Positions 21,831 through 33,960 of a DNA stretch of 64,000 bases are shown here, one piece after another. A model generated the notes under the pieces. The model had not been told where the DNA came from. It worked only from the letters and a program-made list of their open reading frames with translations, and made no database searches. Position 1 is the first letter of the stretch. Every line of letters begins with the position of its first letter. The translations under genes were made by a program, and so were the position numbers. Source of the stretch: Leptodactylus fallax (taxonomy: Eukaryota > Chordata > Amphibia > Anura > Leptodactylidae); NCBI GenBank assembly GCA_947044405.1, contig CAMRHE010000021.1, positions 5,130,501 through 5,194,500 on the forward strand, read 5' to 3'.

Positions 21831-22372
21831 ATATTCTGGGGTCTCTTCAGACCCCAGAGTATAATAATCGAAGGCCTGGGGTAGGTAAGGTAAAAGAACA
21901 AACAGTTTTACTCACCTTGTCTTACCTCTCCTGGGCCTCCTCACGTTGCTCCGTTATCCCCGCCGGCGCTGGCTTCTTCTTCTCTGCGGCTGACGTCATG
22001 CGTTGTGGACGTCACCGCTGAGGCCTGTGATTGGGCCTCAGCGATTACGTGAGGCACGCTGTCAGCACGCCCCACGTGATCGCTAAGGCTGAGGCCTGGC
22101 CTCAGTGGTGATGTCCGGGACGCCTGAAGATGATGTCGGACGCCAGGACAGGTGAGTAAAAATGTTTGTTATTTTTACTCACCTCAGGTTCCGGATCCCG
22201 GGGGCCCCTTTGGGGACGGGGCCCTGGGCAATTGCCCAGTTTGCCCCCCCCCCTAACGCCGGCCCTGACGCACCCTATAGTTTGATCCGTGAAAAAGTAG
22301 CACATGCACTACTCTCTCACAGCTCACGGACAGCATACAGCCAAGCAACTCGGTGGTGTGAGTATAGCCTAA

Positions 22373-24534
22373 ATCTAATGTTCAACTGGCCACTAAGACA
22401 TGTATGTAGGCTTCAACGTGTGTGGGTCCCCATAATGCCACATACATCATCTTATTTACGTGCTGTCATGGTATTACAGATATGTTTAGTCTCTTCTAGC
22501 ACCAATAACACCTGCTAAGCTGATGGACAATGAAAATCTATGAACAACACATGTAAGAACGCACACAGCTATGTAACACTTTAGTTTTGTATTGAGCTTC
22601 AATAGAGCACCAACAGAGGTGCAGGAGGCCTTACCGTATCCCTGAACGTCAATTTCATAGGATGGCAAGTTTGAGCAGAAGCTGCACAGAAGGAGTTATT
22701 GCTCCTCATTTAGTACCCAGCAGACCATGGTACAGCAGTATACAGTGCCTGTGGTACAGCTTAATGCAGGAGGCCTTAGAGTGTAGACAGAAATGAAGAC
22801 ACTTGGAAGAATGAGTATTACAACCACAGGCAAAAAAACATGCAAAATTGTAGCAACCATAACAATACCCTAAATTCATAACCATCACTATTTCTATGAC
22901 TAAGACACCATGTAAGCTTAAAAAAGTTTCATATTGTTACATTGTATTGTACTTCCAAAAATGTGTACAAACCAGGGAGGATGAAAGTGCATCATTAAGT
23001 CTGGTGATTATATTATACACAGACATAGACATTCATCTTGTCCTCCTATGTTCACTGAGGAGCATTACTAAACATTATTAATGAGAACCGTCAACAAACT
23101 TATGAAGAACCAGCAATTTGTAATATTTGGCTTAATAATTCTCAGGATCAATTCTCCAAATGACATAAACCCTTCTACATTGAGAATCCCAAATCACAAC
23201 ACATCCCGACCCATAATTAATATTGCTTACAAGTCTTTAGATTATATTTACCAGACATTTTTTATGTTGCTTTTTGTAATTCCTGCTAGTGCTCATTCCT
23301 TGCATCCCATCTTACATCTTACACACACCTAGGAGCAATATTACTACATTAAACAATTAAATTCTGATTGCTGCTTTCCGCAGTGGGCTCTGATCAATAA
23401 TACACAAGGGCCGGCACCCAACCCTGAAGTGAAAATTGATTTTGGTATTTTGATATTATTAGGGTTTTTTGTGTTTAAAGGCAGCATGCAGTTACTACGA
23501 CGTATTTGTTCAAAAGGAGGTTATGCCCTGTGGATTTTTCATACCCTACCCGTGATAGAGCAATCACCCCTTGTGTAAGCTAAGGCCTTAGATCCTCTGG
23601 TCTGTGTGCTGTTGCTTCTATGACCACGGCTTTACATTTTTCATTGACTTCTTTCCCATCTGTTATGGAAATGAAAAGTATGTAAGTAGTTCTTTATACG
23701 CGGCTGGCTGCATACTTCAGCCCCCCCCCAATAAATGCTTTTGACATGAAGAAGTGCTTTGGTTACTAAAAAAACCAGCTCTCTGGAGAGGATGCAGGTC
23801 TGTAAGTCTTCCCCTTCTGCAGGCCTGTAGCTTGGAAGCTTTTACAAAGCAGTTGTTAACATGAAATGTTTATGAGTAAACGGTCTTCTCATTTACAGGA
23901 CATCTGCTTTTTTTTCCTGACTGAGAGTCCTCCTGAATTTAAGCAAGTGGCTAAGGCTCAGGCAGACAGCAATTAGGATGAATTAATATCGTGGCCACCA
24001 CTTAACCAATTCACCTTGTTGTGGGGTTTGTAACACAATGCTTTTTGCTTGTAACCTTCAAGACATTGATCCATTTCTATGAACTGCATAGGTTCACAAG
24101 GCTAAAACCACAAACAACAGTAAAAAGTGTTTTCACGTGTCTGAAGCCACATGGAGCAGGGTGAGCAATATTTCCAGTTGACGTTAGAGGACATAACACA
24201 TCACCAAATGTTTGGAACAGCCAAGACGTGAAATTCAAGATTTAATGTCAAGATATACACTTTTTATTTTTTTTAAAATGAGTATTTCCTCCCCCCCCAA
24301 CTAATGTGATGACCGGTTAAGACAAGTCTGTGGGAAACAGTTGTTTCTTAAAGGGCTATTCCCATCTCATAATGTGATGGCATATTACTAGCCCTGCTGT
24401 TTTTGAGAATGCAAGGGTAACTTTTCTTGATATTAGAAGAGAAACAGATGAAACTAATTTTTAACAGCCTAACAAAACAGAAATGACTACAGCCACCACA
24501 GAAACAATTCCGAGCTTTGCTCACCTAGGGTACT
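22373..24534. other. Intergenic, no gene seen
   Basis: No recognisable coding sequence. Bases 24340-24440 contain repeat-like text (AAAGGGCTATTCCCATCTC). The remainder has single-copy texture. Confidence 0.5.
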
Positions 24535-24720
24535 TAAAGGGTTTTACTACTTTTTAGTTAGAAGGGTCCCTTGAAAATGAGTTAATTACAGGATGTCCCA
24601 CTGCTAGAACCCCTGGTGATCAGCTGTAATGTGTCAGGGAACCAGACGACAGATGTTCATTTTCCCTTCAATGCCACTACAGAAGTAATAAAGCATTACA
24701 TGGTATCTACAATAATCAGT
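24535..24720. repeat. Fragment of TTAA-type interspersed repeat
   Basis: The start CTTAAAGGGTTTTACTACT matches the terminal style of the other TTAA palindromes here, but I could not find its second arm. It looks like one end of a degraded copy. Confidence 0.4.
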
Positions 24721-26593
24721 ATTCTTTTTGTGTAATGTCTTAGGTCCCCCAGAGAGAGACACTCCATGTAGACATTGTTTGTTCCAGCAAATTGACGTAG
24801 GTCCCAAATACTCACCTTCTGTTAACTCAGCATTTCCTTAAAGGTTATCTGAAAGTGTGTTTTCTAAATCAGACAAACCCTTTAATTCCTGATATCCTAG
24901 GAACTCTGAAAGTATACGAAGATGGTTGTCAAATTTATCCAAATGACTGTTGACGGGTCAATCAGGGCCTGAGGTGGGTAGACTTTGCAGATCCCTGCAG
25001 AGCTGATAGCACATGGCTGCGTAGAGAATGCTTCTCGTAGGAATTCACTTTAGAAAGTTAAAAAGCTTATGCAGGTGAATCATAGCTACGTCAGGTAATA
25101 CAACACATGCTATTTGAGAAAAGTTTTAGTGAATCTTAGCAAAGGGGATTTTGAAGAAGTTGGTCTTAAATCAGATCTAGCATACCCATAACTATAAAAA
25201 GTATGTGGTCAAAGCCTGAGGCCTGGTCCCTAGCGCCAGAGCTGAGCAGTACCCTTTCATGTTTTACTTAGCTATTTTATTTATGGTACTCAAAAAACAA
25301 TTTTATTTCTGTACTTGCTTTATAGGGAGCTGGGTGTCTCTTGTAGCAATAAATAATTTAAAATATACATGTATATTCTACCCCTTTTCTATGGATTAAA
25401 CAGAAAGACCTCTAAATAAATGTATTAGAGGGCAAATAACATTTACCCAGAACATTTCTTATTTTTGCACTGAAGGCAGTGATATTTGCCAACTTGCCCA
25501 CTACTGGTTCAAAATAGTATTCTACAGAATATCTGCAATGTATTATTTACCCGCAGCTAAACAATCTACCTACCTGCATTCATTAAAATCTACTGTACAT
25601 CTGCACACTTTACATCATAGAGATACACATTACAATGTGGACTGATGTAATGGGGAGCGGATGTGTGAACCTACTGTGCCACCTACTGGAGTGGTCCTGA
25701 TATACGTGGATGCTGATCAGGGACCAGGCAGGCGGCCACGAACAAGCTAATAAATAAGAAAAAAAGGGTCAAATTGTGCAGTTTCGGTTAAAAAGTCCAG
25801 ACAGGTCGAGGTCTTAACTAATTTAGGTGGAGGCTGTTAGGGATTGGTTCAGGAGCATCCAAAGGTGAACTCATTATGCCGTATAGGCTGGACCAGGTGC
25901 TACACAGAAGGGAATGCACAGGAGCAGGGAGTGTCAGAAACTGCATGGTGTGAACTGGAGGCAAGCTGGTGGCTGCGTTTGTTAGGAGAGAGAACAACAA
26001 CAACCGACACAGACCATTACAGCTGGAAGAACCACAGTATATAAATACTGCAGGCATGCAAGGCAACAACATAGCAAGGTGAGCCTCTTATTAGAGGGAG
26101 AAAAGTCTCAATGGTATCTTCTTTATAGGCACTACATATAGAGATATATCTCTGTATGCCAGTACCTTACAAGTGTAAAAAGGTACTTTGTGCCTGAAAA
26201 GAAGGACATTTCTATTGAGGTTTTTAGGCTGAGAAAATCCTCCCTTGAATAACACGTAAGCATATGGCTCACCTCACTGTGTTATTTTCTTGCAGACCAA
26301 AGGTTCTGGATTCAGTTTATATTTGCATGTAGCTTTATAGTGGGAAAGAATTTTTTTGGTGGGTCCTAGGCAGTGGATAGGGATCATTTCCTCCTGTGTT
26401 GAGAGAGTTGCTTGCTGTCAAGAAAGAAGGAGCAAAAAAGTAAGATGGCAGTATATTAGAAAACTGTTTATACTGTAAAATATTCATAATCAAGCATTTT
26501 CTAATAAACTCTGTAAGTTTCCTCTAGTTCTGTTTCTCAAAGTGGGAAGGAACCTTTTATTTTCTCAGAGAAATCAGAGCTTATTTACATATA
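24721..26593. other. Intergenic, no gene seen
   Basis: About 1.9 kb without coding signal. Overlapping frames of 60-85 codons near 25820-26070 on both strands have no family motifs. Confidence 0.5.
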
Positions 26594-26967
26594 CAGGTGC
26601 ATCTCAATAAATTAGAATATCTTTGAAACGTTTATTTCTTTCAGTAATTGAATTAAAAAAGTGACCTCCTATATTTTCTAGATTCTTTACACACGGAGTG
26701 TTCTACTTCAAGTGTTTTATTTCTGTAAATGTTGATTATGAATTACAGGTAACGAAAACCCAAATCTAAGAAAATTTGAATTTAAGAAAGTTCAGTATTG
26801 TAAATTCAGTGTGTCACCTGCCAAGGTTTCCTAAGCCTTTAAATGGTCCCTCAGTCTGGTTCAGTAAGACACACAATCATGGAAGACTGCTGATTATGAA
26901 TTGTATTACTGAATCACTGAAATGAATGAACGTTTTAAAAATATTCTAATTTATTGAGATGCACCTG
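26594..26967. mobile_element. Non-autonomous Tc1-like element (internal deletion)
   Basis: The left end CAGGTGCATCTCAATAAATT and right end AATTTATTGAGATGCACCTG are perfect inverted repeats over twenty bases and remain similar over about sixty. TA precedes the left end; the right flank reads CA, so that side of the duplication has mutated. Internal text around GTAAGACACACAATCATGG resembles the leader upstream of a transposase, so this 374-bp copy is probably an internally deleted derivative. Confidence 0.8.
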
Positions 26968-27218
26968 CAATCTTCCAAGGGCCATATCCTTTGAACGGGT
27001 GGACAGATAAAAAAAAATGTTCAGGGGCACATTTTGTACTTGGTGACAAGTCCTCTTTAAGTAAAGCTACTCTGCTGTCACCCAATACTATGGTTACCAG
27101 ACACAATGGAACCCAATCATTTTAGGATCCCGCCTCTCCCTGGTCCACTAATCTGGCTCCTTTTCAGTAATCCATTTAACAAAATCATTTGAAAAAATTT
27201 AATTGTTAAAAAGCTTAA

Positions 27219-27909
27219 AGGGGTTTTCCGGGCAAAAAAATATTTTTTTCAAAAAGGTCTGTTAGTGCTATTAATGGGTTAATAAGTGCACCCAAATACC
27301 TTTATCAGTGTTTTGAATTATTTCTGGATTTCTCTGGGAGCATCTGGCATCTTCTGCATTTCTTTACATGGTGTAGCTTCCTGTTGCCTTAGCTAATGCA
27401 ATGCATTATGGTAGTTGTAGGCTCTCACACTATCTCCCTCTCACTCCTCCCTCTCCCTCTCTAACACCCCCTCCGTGTCTCCCTAGCTACCCCACCCACT
27501 ATTAGCCCTTCCCAACTAACTCAGCCTACCCCCCTACCCTATTATACTTACCTGTCTTCTTCCTGTCCAGACTTCCTTCTGTGGGGAACGGCTCTTCCTC
27601 TTCTTTCATTCTGCCAGCGCCTGCGCAGCAGTCCCGGCACTGTGCTGTAGCCTTCACTCCATCTCTACTGTGTATACATGGGTGGTTCATTTGGGCTCCC
27701 ACGCTTGTGCAATAGAGATGGAGTGTCGGCTACAGTGCACAGCCAGGACTCCGGCTCTTTTGCGCACGCGTGGGCAGATGTCACAGAAGGAGGAGGAGCC
27801 GTTCCTTGCAGGAGGAGGTCATGCTGTAAGTATGATGGGGGAGGGGGACTTTCTATTTCTGGAGACGTGGAAACGGATCGTCACCATATAAGCAGAAAAT
27901 TAAAACCCC
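27219..27909. repeat. TTAA-type repeat, partly palindromic
   Basis: The left end AGGGGTTTTCCGGGC follows TTAA, and the right end AAAACCCCT closes the unit without a clear TTAA. Inside, a pyrimidine-rich stretch (27425-27540) is followed by mirrored GC-rich segments around GCGCAGCAG and GCGCACGCG. It is probably a degraded or composite TTAA-type element. Confidence 0.5.
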
Positions 27910-28179
27910 TGACTGGAATTAGGGCATGGGCATCATTCAACTTTTTACAACAAAACTATTAAAAATCTTTATTTATATAAAGCCAGCATATTACATAACG
28001 GAGTAACAAAATAACCACAGAAACTCATAGATTCTAAGTTCTTGTGAGCAGTACAATCAGAGAAGCTTTCAAATTATGAGGTAATAGGGGTGACTCCAAA
28101 TGTAAAAGTTCTTATTTTATACAATTGTACAGCCATTTTCTCCCCCATCTCTTTTGGGAGGATTCTGGGTAATATGTAT

Positions 28180-28215
28180 TATTTGTTTTTATATATATAT
28201 ATATACAGGTATATA
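28180..28215. repeat. Short (TA)n run
   Basis: A TA dinucleotide tract of about 20 bases plus an interrupted second tract. Confidence 0.8.
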
Positions 28216-28319
28216 TATGTATTGTGTATGGAGATCTGTATATTTACTCTGGATAATAAAAAATTATTTATTTAAAAAAAATGTACAGCCATTTTTCTTA
28301 CTGCCATCTTGCTAGAGGC

Positions 28320-29520
28320 ATTTTTTGATTTGTGTTTTTGACTCCCCGCCTTCCAAACTCCATAACTTTTTTTTTATTTTTCTGTTCACAGAGCCATATG
28401 AGGGCTTAATGTTTGCAGGACAAATTGTTCTTCATAATGGTACCATTTATTGTTCTGTCAATGTACTGGGAAGCTGGAAGAAAATCAAAATGGAGTGGAT
28501 TTGGAGAAAAAGTACATTTGTGCAACTTTCTTATGGGCTTCATTTTTACTGCATTCACTGTGCAGCTAAAATGACATGTCACCTGTATTCTGTTTCAATA
28601 CGATTCTGGGGATACCAAATTTATCTAGTTTTATTTACATTTTAACCCCTTAACAAAAATCCAAAACTTTGCAAAAATAATTTCTTTTTAAAGTCGCCAT
28701 ATTCTGACACCCGAAACTTTTTTAGATTTCCATGTACAGGGGTGCATAGGATGTCTTTTTTTGTGGGGCCATATTTTCTTTTTGGTTATAGCATTTTGGA
28801 GATTGTCTATTGCTTTGATCACTTTTGATTCAAATTTTTATCAAAGGCGAAACAGCGAAAAAACGTCAGTTTAGCACTTTTGATTTTTTTTTTCCTGCTA
28901 CGGCATTCACCATATGTGAAAAATATCTTTATAAGTTTGTAGAATGGGCATTTTTGGACACAGAGATACCTAATGTATATGTGTTTTACAGTAATGTTTT
29001 ACTTTTATATGTATTCTAGGGAATAGGGGGTGATTTGAATTTTTAATTCTTTTTAATTTTTTTATATTTTTTTTTTAATATTTTTTTTTAAACTGTAATT
29101 ATTAGACCCCCTAGGGGTATTAAGCAATACATTGCAAAATACTGGCAACTCTATTACAGGCTGTATAGAGAAGCCTGTAATAGAAGTAATGCGGAGACAA
29201 GCCTGGGAGCCTTCGGTAGGCTCCCAGCTGTCAAGGCAACGGATTGCCAGCCCTGGATCTCATTCCAGGTGCTGGCGATCCTCCACAAAATTGTAATTAT
29301 CATAAACCACGGGGAAAATGGTGCCTCAGTCAGCTTTGACTGAGGCGCCAGGGGATTTAATGCCTGCGATTAGTGCAGGCACTGATCGTGGGCATTAGTG
29401 CCAGATCTTTGCTGTATAATACATCAAAGACCCGGTGGCTATGGCTCCTCAGCTTTAACCATATTTAACTACACAACAACCACTGTAATAGTACGGCAGA
29501 TGTCGGGAAGGGGTTAAACA
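28320..29520. repeat. Long AT-rich interspersed repeat, copy 1
   Basis: The unit includes GAGCCATATGAGGGCTTAAT, a run of T-rich text with GACACCCGAAACTTTTT, and a GC-richer distal part with GCCTGCGATTAGTGCAGGC, ending in AAGGGGTTAAA near 29516. A diverged relative lies at 34985-35760. The 106-codon frame at 28325-28645 has no protein hallmarks and is treated as chance. The class of this element is not clear from the window. Confidence 0.55.
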
Positions 29521-30041
29521 CCTACAGCTGCTGGCTATGCAGCCAGTATCTGTGTATGCATGAATCTGAAGTGCAGTGGTGTGCAGGGAGTGTGGAGAAT
29601 ATTTTTGTGTAAAGGATTCAGGTTTTGATATAGTAGGAGATAGGGTAAACAGAAAGAAGTCAGATGAGCAAATATGATAGACTTTCCTAAAAAGGTATAT
29701 GTTTGGTGCATCTATAAATCTAACTATTTTGTCCTGAGAAGTTTCTCCACATTTTACACCACCCACTTACTGGAGTTAGATTGCAGCAATTATTGCAACT
29801 TTGCAGATGCCAATCTAGTTAAAAGTAAAGCATGTATTAATGACAGCCCTGGGGTGGGCCCCCACAGAGACAGTGGGCACAGGGCAGCTGCTGTCCCCTC
29901 TGCCCCCTTCCCGCTAGCTATGCCATCGACTAAACCCTATGGAACCACAACAACAAGGAAAAGGATAGAAGAAGTATAGCCAACAATTCATGCACTGAGC
30001 AAGTAGTCTCTGAGTTTGGAAAAAATATATGAATATTTTTC
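29521..30041. other. Intergenic, no gene seen
   Basis: About 520 bases without repeats I recognise or coding signal. Confidence 0.5.
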
Positions 30042-30370
30042 AGGGTACATGCACACAATCAGTGTTATGTGCAGATTTTCTGCTGTGATTTCAGTGTGCA
30101 AAATCCACACCATAATCCTTTGACATGAAAGTCAATCATAAATTCGTCATTCAGAAGATACAGATTTTTTTCATGCAGAAATTGACCAATGCTGCAGATT
30201 TTAAAATCCACAGCATGTCAATTTATTTATTTATTTTTTCGGATCTCAAAGAAAGGGCTTCAAAATCTTCACCAACATCTGCTCCAGCTGATGCATATCT
30301 GTGTGTGTATATGCAAATTTCAGTGCAAATTTTTTTCTACATGTAAATCCTGATCATGTGCATGTACCCT
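30042..30370. mobile_element. Palindromic MITE, AGGGTACATGCACA termini
   Basis: The left end AGGGTACATGCACACAATCA and the right end TGATCATGTGCATGTACCCT are near-perfect inverted repeats. Internal mirrored segments around CAGATTTTCTGC and GCAGATTTTAAAATC support a foldback element. No clear target duplication is visible. Confidence 0.72.
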
Positions 30371-31277
30371 TACAGCAACATAGATATCCAGGGTGTTCAC
30401 CGATTCACTGCAATGTCTTTTGCTAGGTAACAATCTGAATGTATCTGACACTGCCAAACTAAGAGTAGTACTAATATATAATTTTATTACATTGTAATAA
30501 AACATTGACACATTGAACATTGAAACCTATATTCATGTTCTAGTGCGGATATTGTGATTGAGTAATGATATATTTACAGTATGTATTATAAGAAATACTG
30601 TACCTTTCCTGTGCTCATGAAAATCTAAGGATCTGGGTCACAGGTAGAATTGAAATAGCCTCGTAGCATGTAAATATATGAAGGGGGAGAACGATTTAAC
30701 ATAGTACTGTGAAATGGGAAGACGTGTAAATAAGCATCAGTTCATCAGTAAGAGCCTCAATGCAACTCAGCTACAGTGTCAAAGTGACAGATTACATAAT
30801 TTTGATCAATTAATATGGGTGCATAGTCTGTCACTGTGACGGTTTCAGTTGGCTGCACTTTTCTAGGAGAGTGGAAAAAAATGCTGACTTCCAGTGGAAT
30901 TGACAGAAAACAAAATTAGACAAAGCCAAACCCCAGTCCAAAAAGAAGAGCAGTGCTGTATAACATTGGTCTCTGAAAGGCTGAAGACTTAGAAAAGCAA
31001 GTTAAAATGTCTTGATTTGGTGGTTTTTCTGTATGCAATGCTCTCAGCAAAGACTGAATCACCACACAATTACCTATCTTTTAAATTAAGTTTTAATTTT
31101 TTTTTATAAATATTGTTACTTATTTTTATATTACTATATAAAACAACAATTCCATTTCCACTGGTTGCTTAAAAGTCACTTTTCAATGTGTGCTGTGTAC
31201 ACTGAGGGCAGGGTGAGTAATTACTATTAGAAAGTATTTAGAAGCAGATTTAAAAAAGTCACACCGTTGACTATAAG
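30371..31277. other. Intergenic, no gene seen
   Basis: Single-copy-looking AT-rich DNA without coding signal. Confidence 0.5.
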
Positions 31278-31783
31278 TTATAGAAAAAAAAAAAAAAAAA
31301 TCAAAGATGAAGTAGTCAATGTGCTATGTATTAATTCTAAGTATGTAGACCGCTGCCTGAAAGTCATATAAGTAAAACTATAACCGCAACCAATTCATTA
31401 GTTTATTAGACGTACATTTCAATGAAATATTTATCCCTGGCTTTTTTTGGGAAGATGATCCTTCTCTGGTGGATACGACTTTTGGCTGAAACACAGGACT
31501 CACAGTGGTCACAGTAAGTCTGCTTTGTGGGGAATGCCCCTCACAAAATGCAGTCTTTTTGTTCAATACATATATGCTAATCAGTCTAGTCTTGTTGAAA
31601 TAAATGGACATCCCAGTTTAGGGTGTTTAGCTACCATATTATGTTTTTGCAATTGTTTCACGTCTCATACTTATTGCCCTCTGTCTCTTTCCGTCTGACT
31701 GTTGTTCCAAGGAGAGCCCTGTGCCAGATAGATATGCCTGAGGTGCCAACTTCGGCACTAGGATGGGGGTTGCTGGCCCCTCT
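31278..31783 (-). mobile_element. Non-autonomous hAT-type element, copy 2 (degraded)
   Basis: The reverse complement aligns along its whole length with the element at 47449-48051. Matching landmarks are the GAGGGGCCAGCAACCCC terminus, a subterminal AGTGCCGAAGTTGGCAC, TTTCAACAAG, a run through GTATCCACCAGAGAAGGATC, and TTTATATGAC-type text before the T-rich far end. The far terminus has decayed and no clear 8-bp duplication remains. Small frames in it, such as the 77-codon one at 31378-31611, are not conserved in the sister copy. Confidence 0.8.
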
Positions 31784-31927
31784 AATAGAGACATCACAGC
31801 TCTTCCACCCACTGCTTCCTGCACAGTGACCTCTGCACATGTCACAGAGCCTGCTCACAACACTCTCTCATAGAAGTCAAAGGCCCAGAATTACTAGTTA
31901 GACAGTGTAAACTTCTACAGGCATTCT

Positions 31928-32700
31928 TTTTTTTATTAAACATTATTTTTAGTTATGGATTTTTTGCTTTCGAAAAAGTAACAACAAAAACTAAGACAAT
32001 AACAAAGTTAAAATGTTGAAAAATACAACTGTCATTGAATAAACTAAAGGTCCCATGTCGGCCACACCACTAGGAATACAATAAAGGATTCAATTTATGG
32101 AGGACTTTGGGGGTGTGATACCAAAGCATGAGGAGCTTAATTTGGTTCTATCTGTATTGAGAGCATCAAGAGCTTTTCTCAGCCTGTAACCAGACAATTG
32201 ACCAGAGATAGGAGGGCAGTCCTCTACCTAACCAGTGTTCCCACCTTGCCACGTATGCGTCCATCTATGCACAAGTGTTCGAAAGCTGTAGGGTATGGCA
32301 CGGGAAATAAACCTAATATGGAGGAGCTAACTTGTAGTATCTGTCGATAATTAAGGGCTGCTCAGGGGGTAAGTTGTGACGTGATTGCAGAATATCAAAT
32401 GGAAGGTTATAAAGTGACAAGGGGTCCGCCAAATCACTCAAGCAAAAAAAGAGTACGAGATGACCAGGGATGAGATGTGGTGGGGTAAATAAGAAGGGTG
32501 TCAAAAGTGATGTCAGCGTAGCCAATTGGTATCTGACTCTACAGGTTAACCATATGTCTCTAGAGAATGCCATAGGACCTAAGAGTTGTCGGGGTTGAAT
32601 TATTCCCTGGGGACCCCAGAAGAGAATGCCCGGGTGTATAGGTACTAACCACAACCTCTCAACCTCCATCCAATGACAAGCCTTCTGAAAATACAACAGA
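31928..32700 (-). mobile_element. 5'-truncated L1-like LINE fragment
   Basis: On the minus strand the coding remnant (32045-32690) is followed by a non-coding tail that ends in TTTAATAAAA and an A run at about 31926-31937. An AATAAA signal and poly(A) tail directly after ORF2 is the usual 3' structure of L1-type elements. The 5' limit, near 32700, meets a short L2-like tail in the opposite orientation. Confidence 0.7.
32045..32690 (-). pseudogene. L1/Tx1-like ORF2 C-terminal remnant
   Basis: The first 136-codon frame (32723-32313) contains HWMEVERLWLVPIHPGILFW, GPMAFSRDIW and LTPFLFTPP-LIPG. This W-E-P-LLW and I-W-R-LTP-P-PG pattern matches the thumb-to-C-terminal region of L1-type ORF2 proteins. 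Further on, in another frame near 32145-32050, the minus strand reads LLMLWYHTPKVLHKLNPLL, then a stop and WCGRHGT, which fits the WY-TP-L and C-GC-GT block near the ORF2 end. Neither the catalytic RT motifs nor the endonuclease are present. The family call rests on pattern recognition. Confidence 0.65.
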
Positions 32701-32766
32701 TATAACACACTGAATTTCCCCATGGTGGGACTATTAAAGGATGATTATTATTATGATTATTATTAG
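32697..32766 (+). repeat. Short L2-like LINE 3' tail with ATT repeat
   Basis: TAACACACTGAATTTCCCC, ATGGTGGGACTATTAAAGGA and then an ATT-rich microsatellite. The same text in reverse complement appears at 51317-51370. A conserved 3' end followed by a simple repeat is the signature of L2/CR1-type LINE tails; only the last 50-70 bases are present. Confidence 0.6.
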
Positions 32767-33556
32767 ATGTCACAATGTCTGATGCTGGATGATAAATCTG
32801 GCGTATATTTAGACTGTCAAGTTTATGTTTATATCACCTTTTAGTTGGTTTACTTTGAGCCATAATTTTTCAACACAAATTCGGCGCATCATGGAGCAAA
32901 ATGCCCCCTTTATCTGAGAATCCACATGCACACGTCTAGTAAGTCAAAACATTTTTGCCAAAATTAGATGCGCCAAGATACACCACATTTACGGCAGTGT
33001 CAAGTCATAAGCACACTAGCATAATTTTCAATCTTACCTTTTTCTTAAGCCCATGTACTATCTCAAGCAAGATGACTGTAGGCATGGATTAGTGAGAATG
33101 TAATAAATAGGTGACCTGGCCAGCCAGACTGAGAGCTTCTTTTTATAAGTAACTTGCTCATATACAGTAGGAGAAATATTTTCTAAGAATATGGAAAGGG
33201 TTTCTGAAAATAAGACAACTCCTCTACAAGAGGTGCTTTGGTATCATAAACATGGAAGTTCTTCCACCACAGACTGGGAGGTGTGGTTTTTCAATCTAGA
33301 CAATACCATTAGGTCAATATTACCAGAATGGGCACATTATAGAGTAATCAGCTTTTATCATAAACAAAGCCAAGAGTTTCTAATATTGTAGTTCATTTCA
33401 AGTCATAGGATGAGCTGCAATACCAAACACAGCCCATAGACAAGAAGGATGCTATTTCTGGGAACAGAACAATCCCAGCGAGCTCCTTTAAGAACCACAT
33501 GCACAATCCTATGTGTTGCCTAATGAATTTTTCTCATGTAACTTCTATAATCTTGG
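32767..33556. other. Intergenic with one probable repeat
   Basis: Bases 32830-33020 read like an interspersed repeat (GCGCATCATGGAGC, then a mirrored GATGCGCCAAGATAC). No gene is seen in the rest. Confidence 0.45.
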
Positions 33557-33910
33557 CTCAAAGTGGTTTTTCCACTAATGATGTTTATCCCCTATCCATG
33601 GCATAGGGAACAAATGTCTAATTGCTGATTAGTGATCATGAGAACCGGGGCCCAAAACTGCCCTTTGCTGTCTGATTTGAATGGAACTGTGGTACACAAG
33701 CCCAACCACCCCATTCAATTCTATGGGACTGCCAAAAGTTCCATAAAAGTGCATAAAGCACTGGCAACATTACATTCATATTGGGCATCTGCAGGCCCAT
33801 TCCCCTAAATGATGGGGGTCCAGCAATCAGACCACCAGAAATCAGACACTTATCTCCTTATCATATGGATAGGAGATACAGGTATACAGTATAGTGGGAA
33901 AACACCTATA
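33557..33910. repeat. Palindromic interspersed repeat
   Basis: The left arm TTTTTCCACTAATGATG with TTTATCCCCTATCCATGG is mirrored by TTATCTCCTTATCATATGGA, GATAGGAGATA and TAGTGGGAAAA at the right. It is a foldback of about 350 bp and shares the GACACTTATC and GGGATAAG theme with 39365-39590. Confidence 0.6.
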
Positions 33911-33960
33911 AATGATAAAAACTTATTCTTCAATGCTAGCAAGCAAAATTTGTCTTAGTC

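Larger units (their letters stand above)
19364..22267. mobile_element. hAT-like element carrying minisatellite arrays
   Basis: The element starts CAGGGCCGG and ends CCGGCCCTG, and is flanked on both sides by the identical 8-bp repeat ACGCACCC (19356-19363 and 22268-22275). Eight-base duplication with CAG-CTG termini fits the hAT superfamily. Both ends also carry GGGGCCCTGGGCAA. The 2,904-bp interior holds no transposase frame. It has a tandem array built on CCCTTATAAATAATAG (19500-20035), a larger minisatellite (20346-21830) with an inverted central block, and a GC-richer tail with several CpG sites (21930-22260). The exact duplication suggests the element arrived as one unit, although the arrays may have expanded afterwards. 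Confidence 0.85.
19244..22372. repeat. Palindromic repeat split by a hAT-like insertion
   Basis: The left part (19244-19363) begins TTAGGCTATATTGAC and the right part (22268-22372) ends GTGAGTATAGCCTAA. Removing the element at 19364-22267 and one copy of its 8-bp duplication joins the parts into a repeat of about 220 bp. Confidence 0.75.

Noticed and set aside
21930..22260. GC-richer CpG-containing segment as a possible CpG-island promoter
   Set aside because: It lies entirely within the hAT-like element and is not followed by a coding frame or exon-like sequence.
28325..28645. 106-codon plus-strand frame
   Set aside because: It falls inside the long interspersed repeat, lacks motifs and is not maintained in the diverged copy at 34985-35760.
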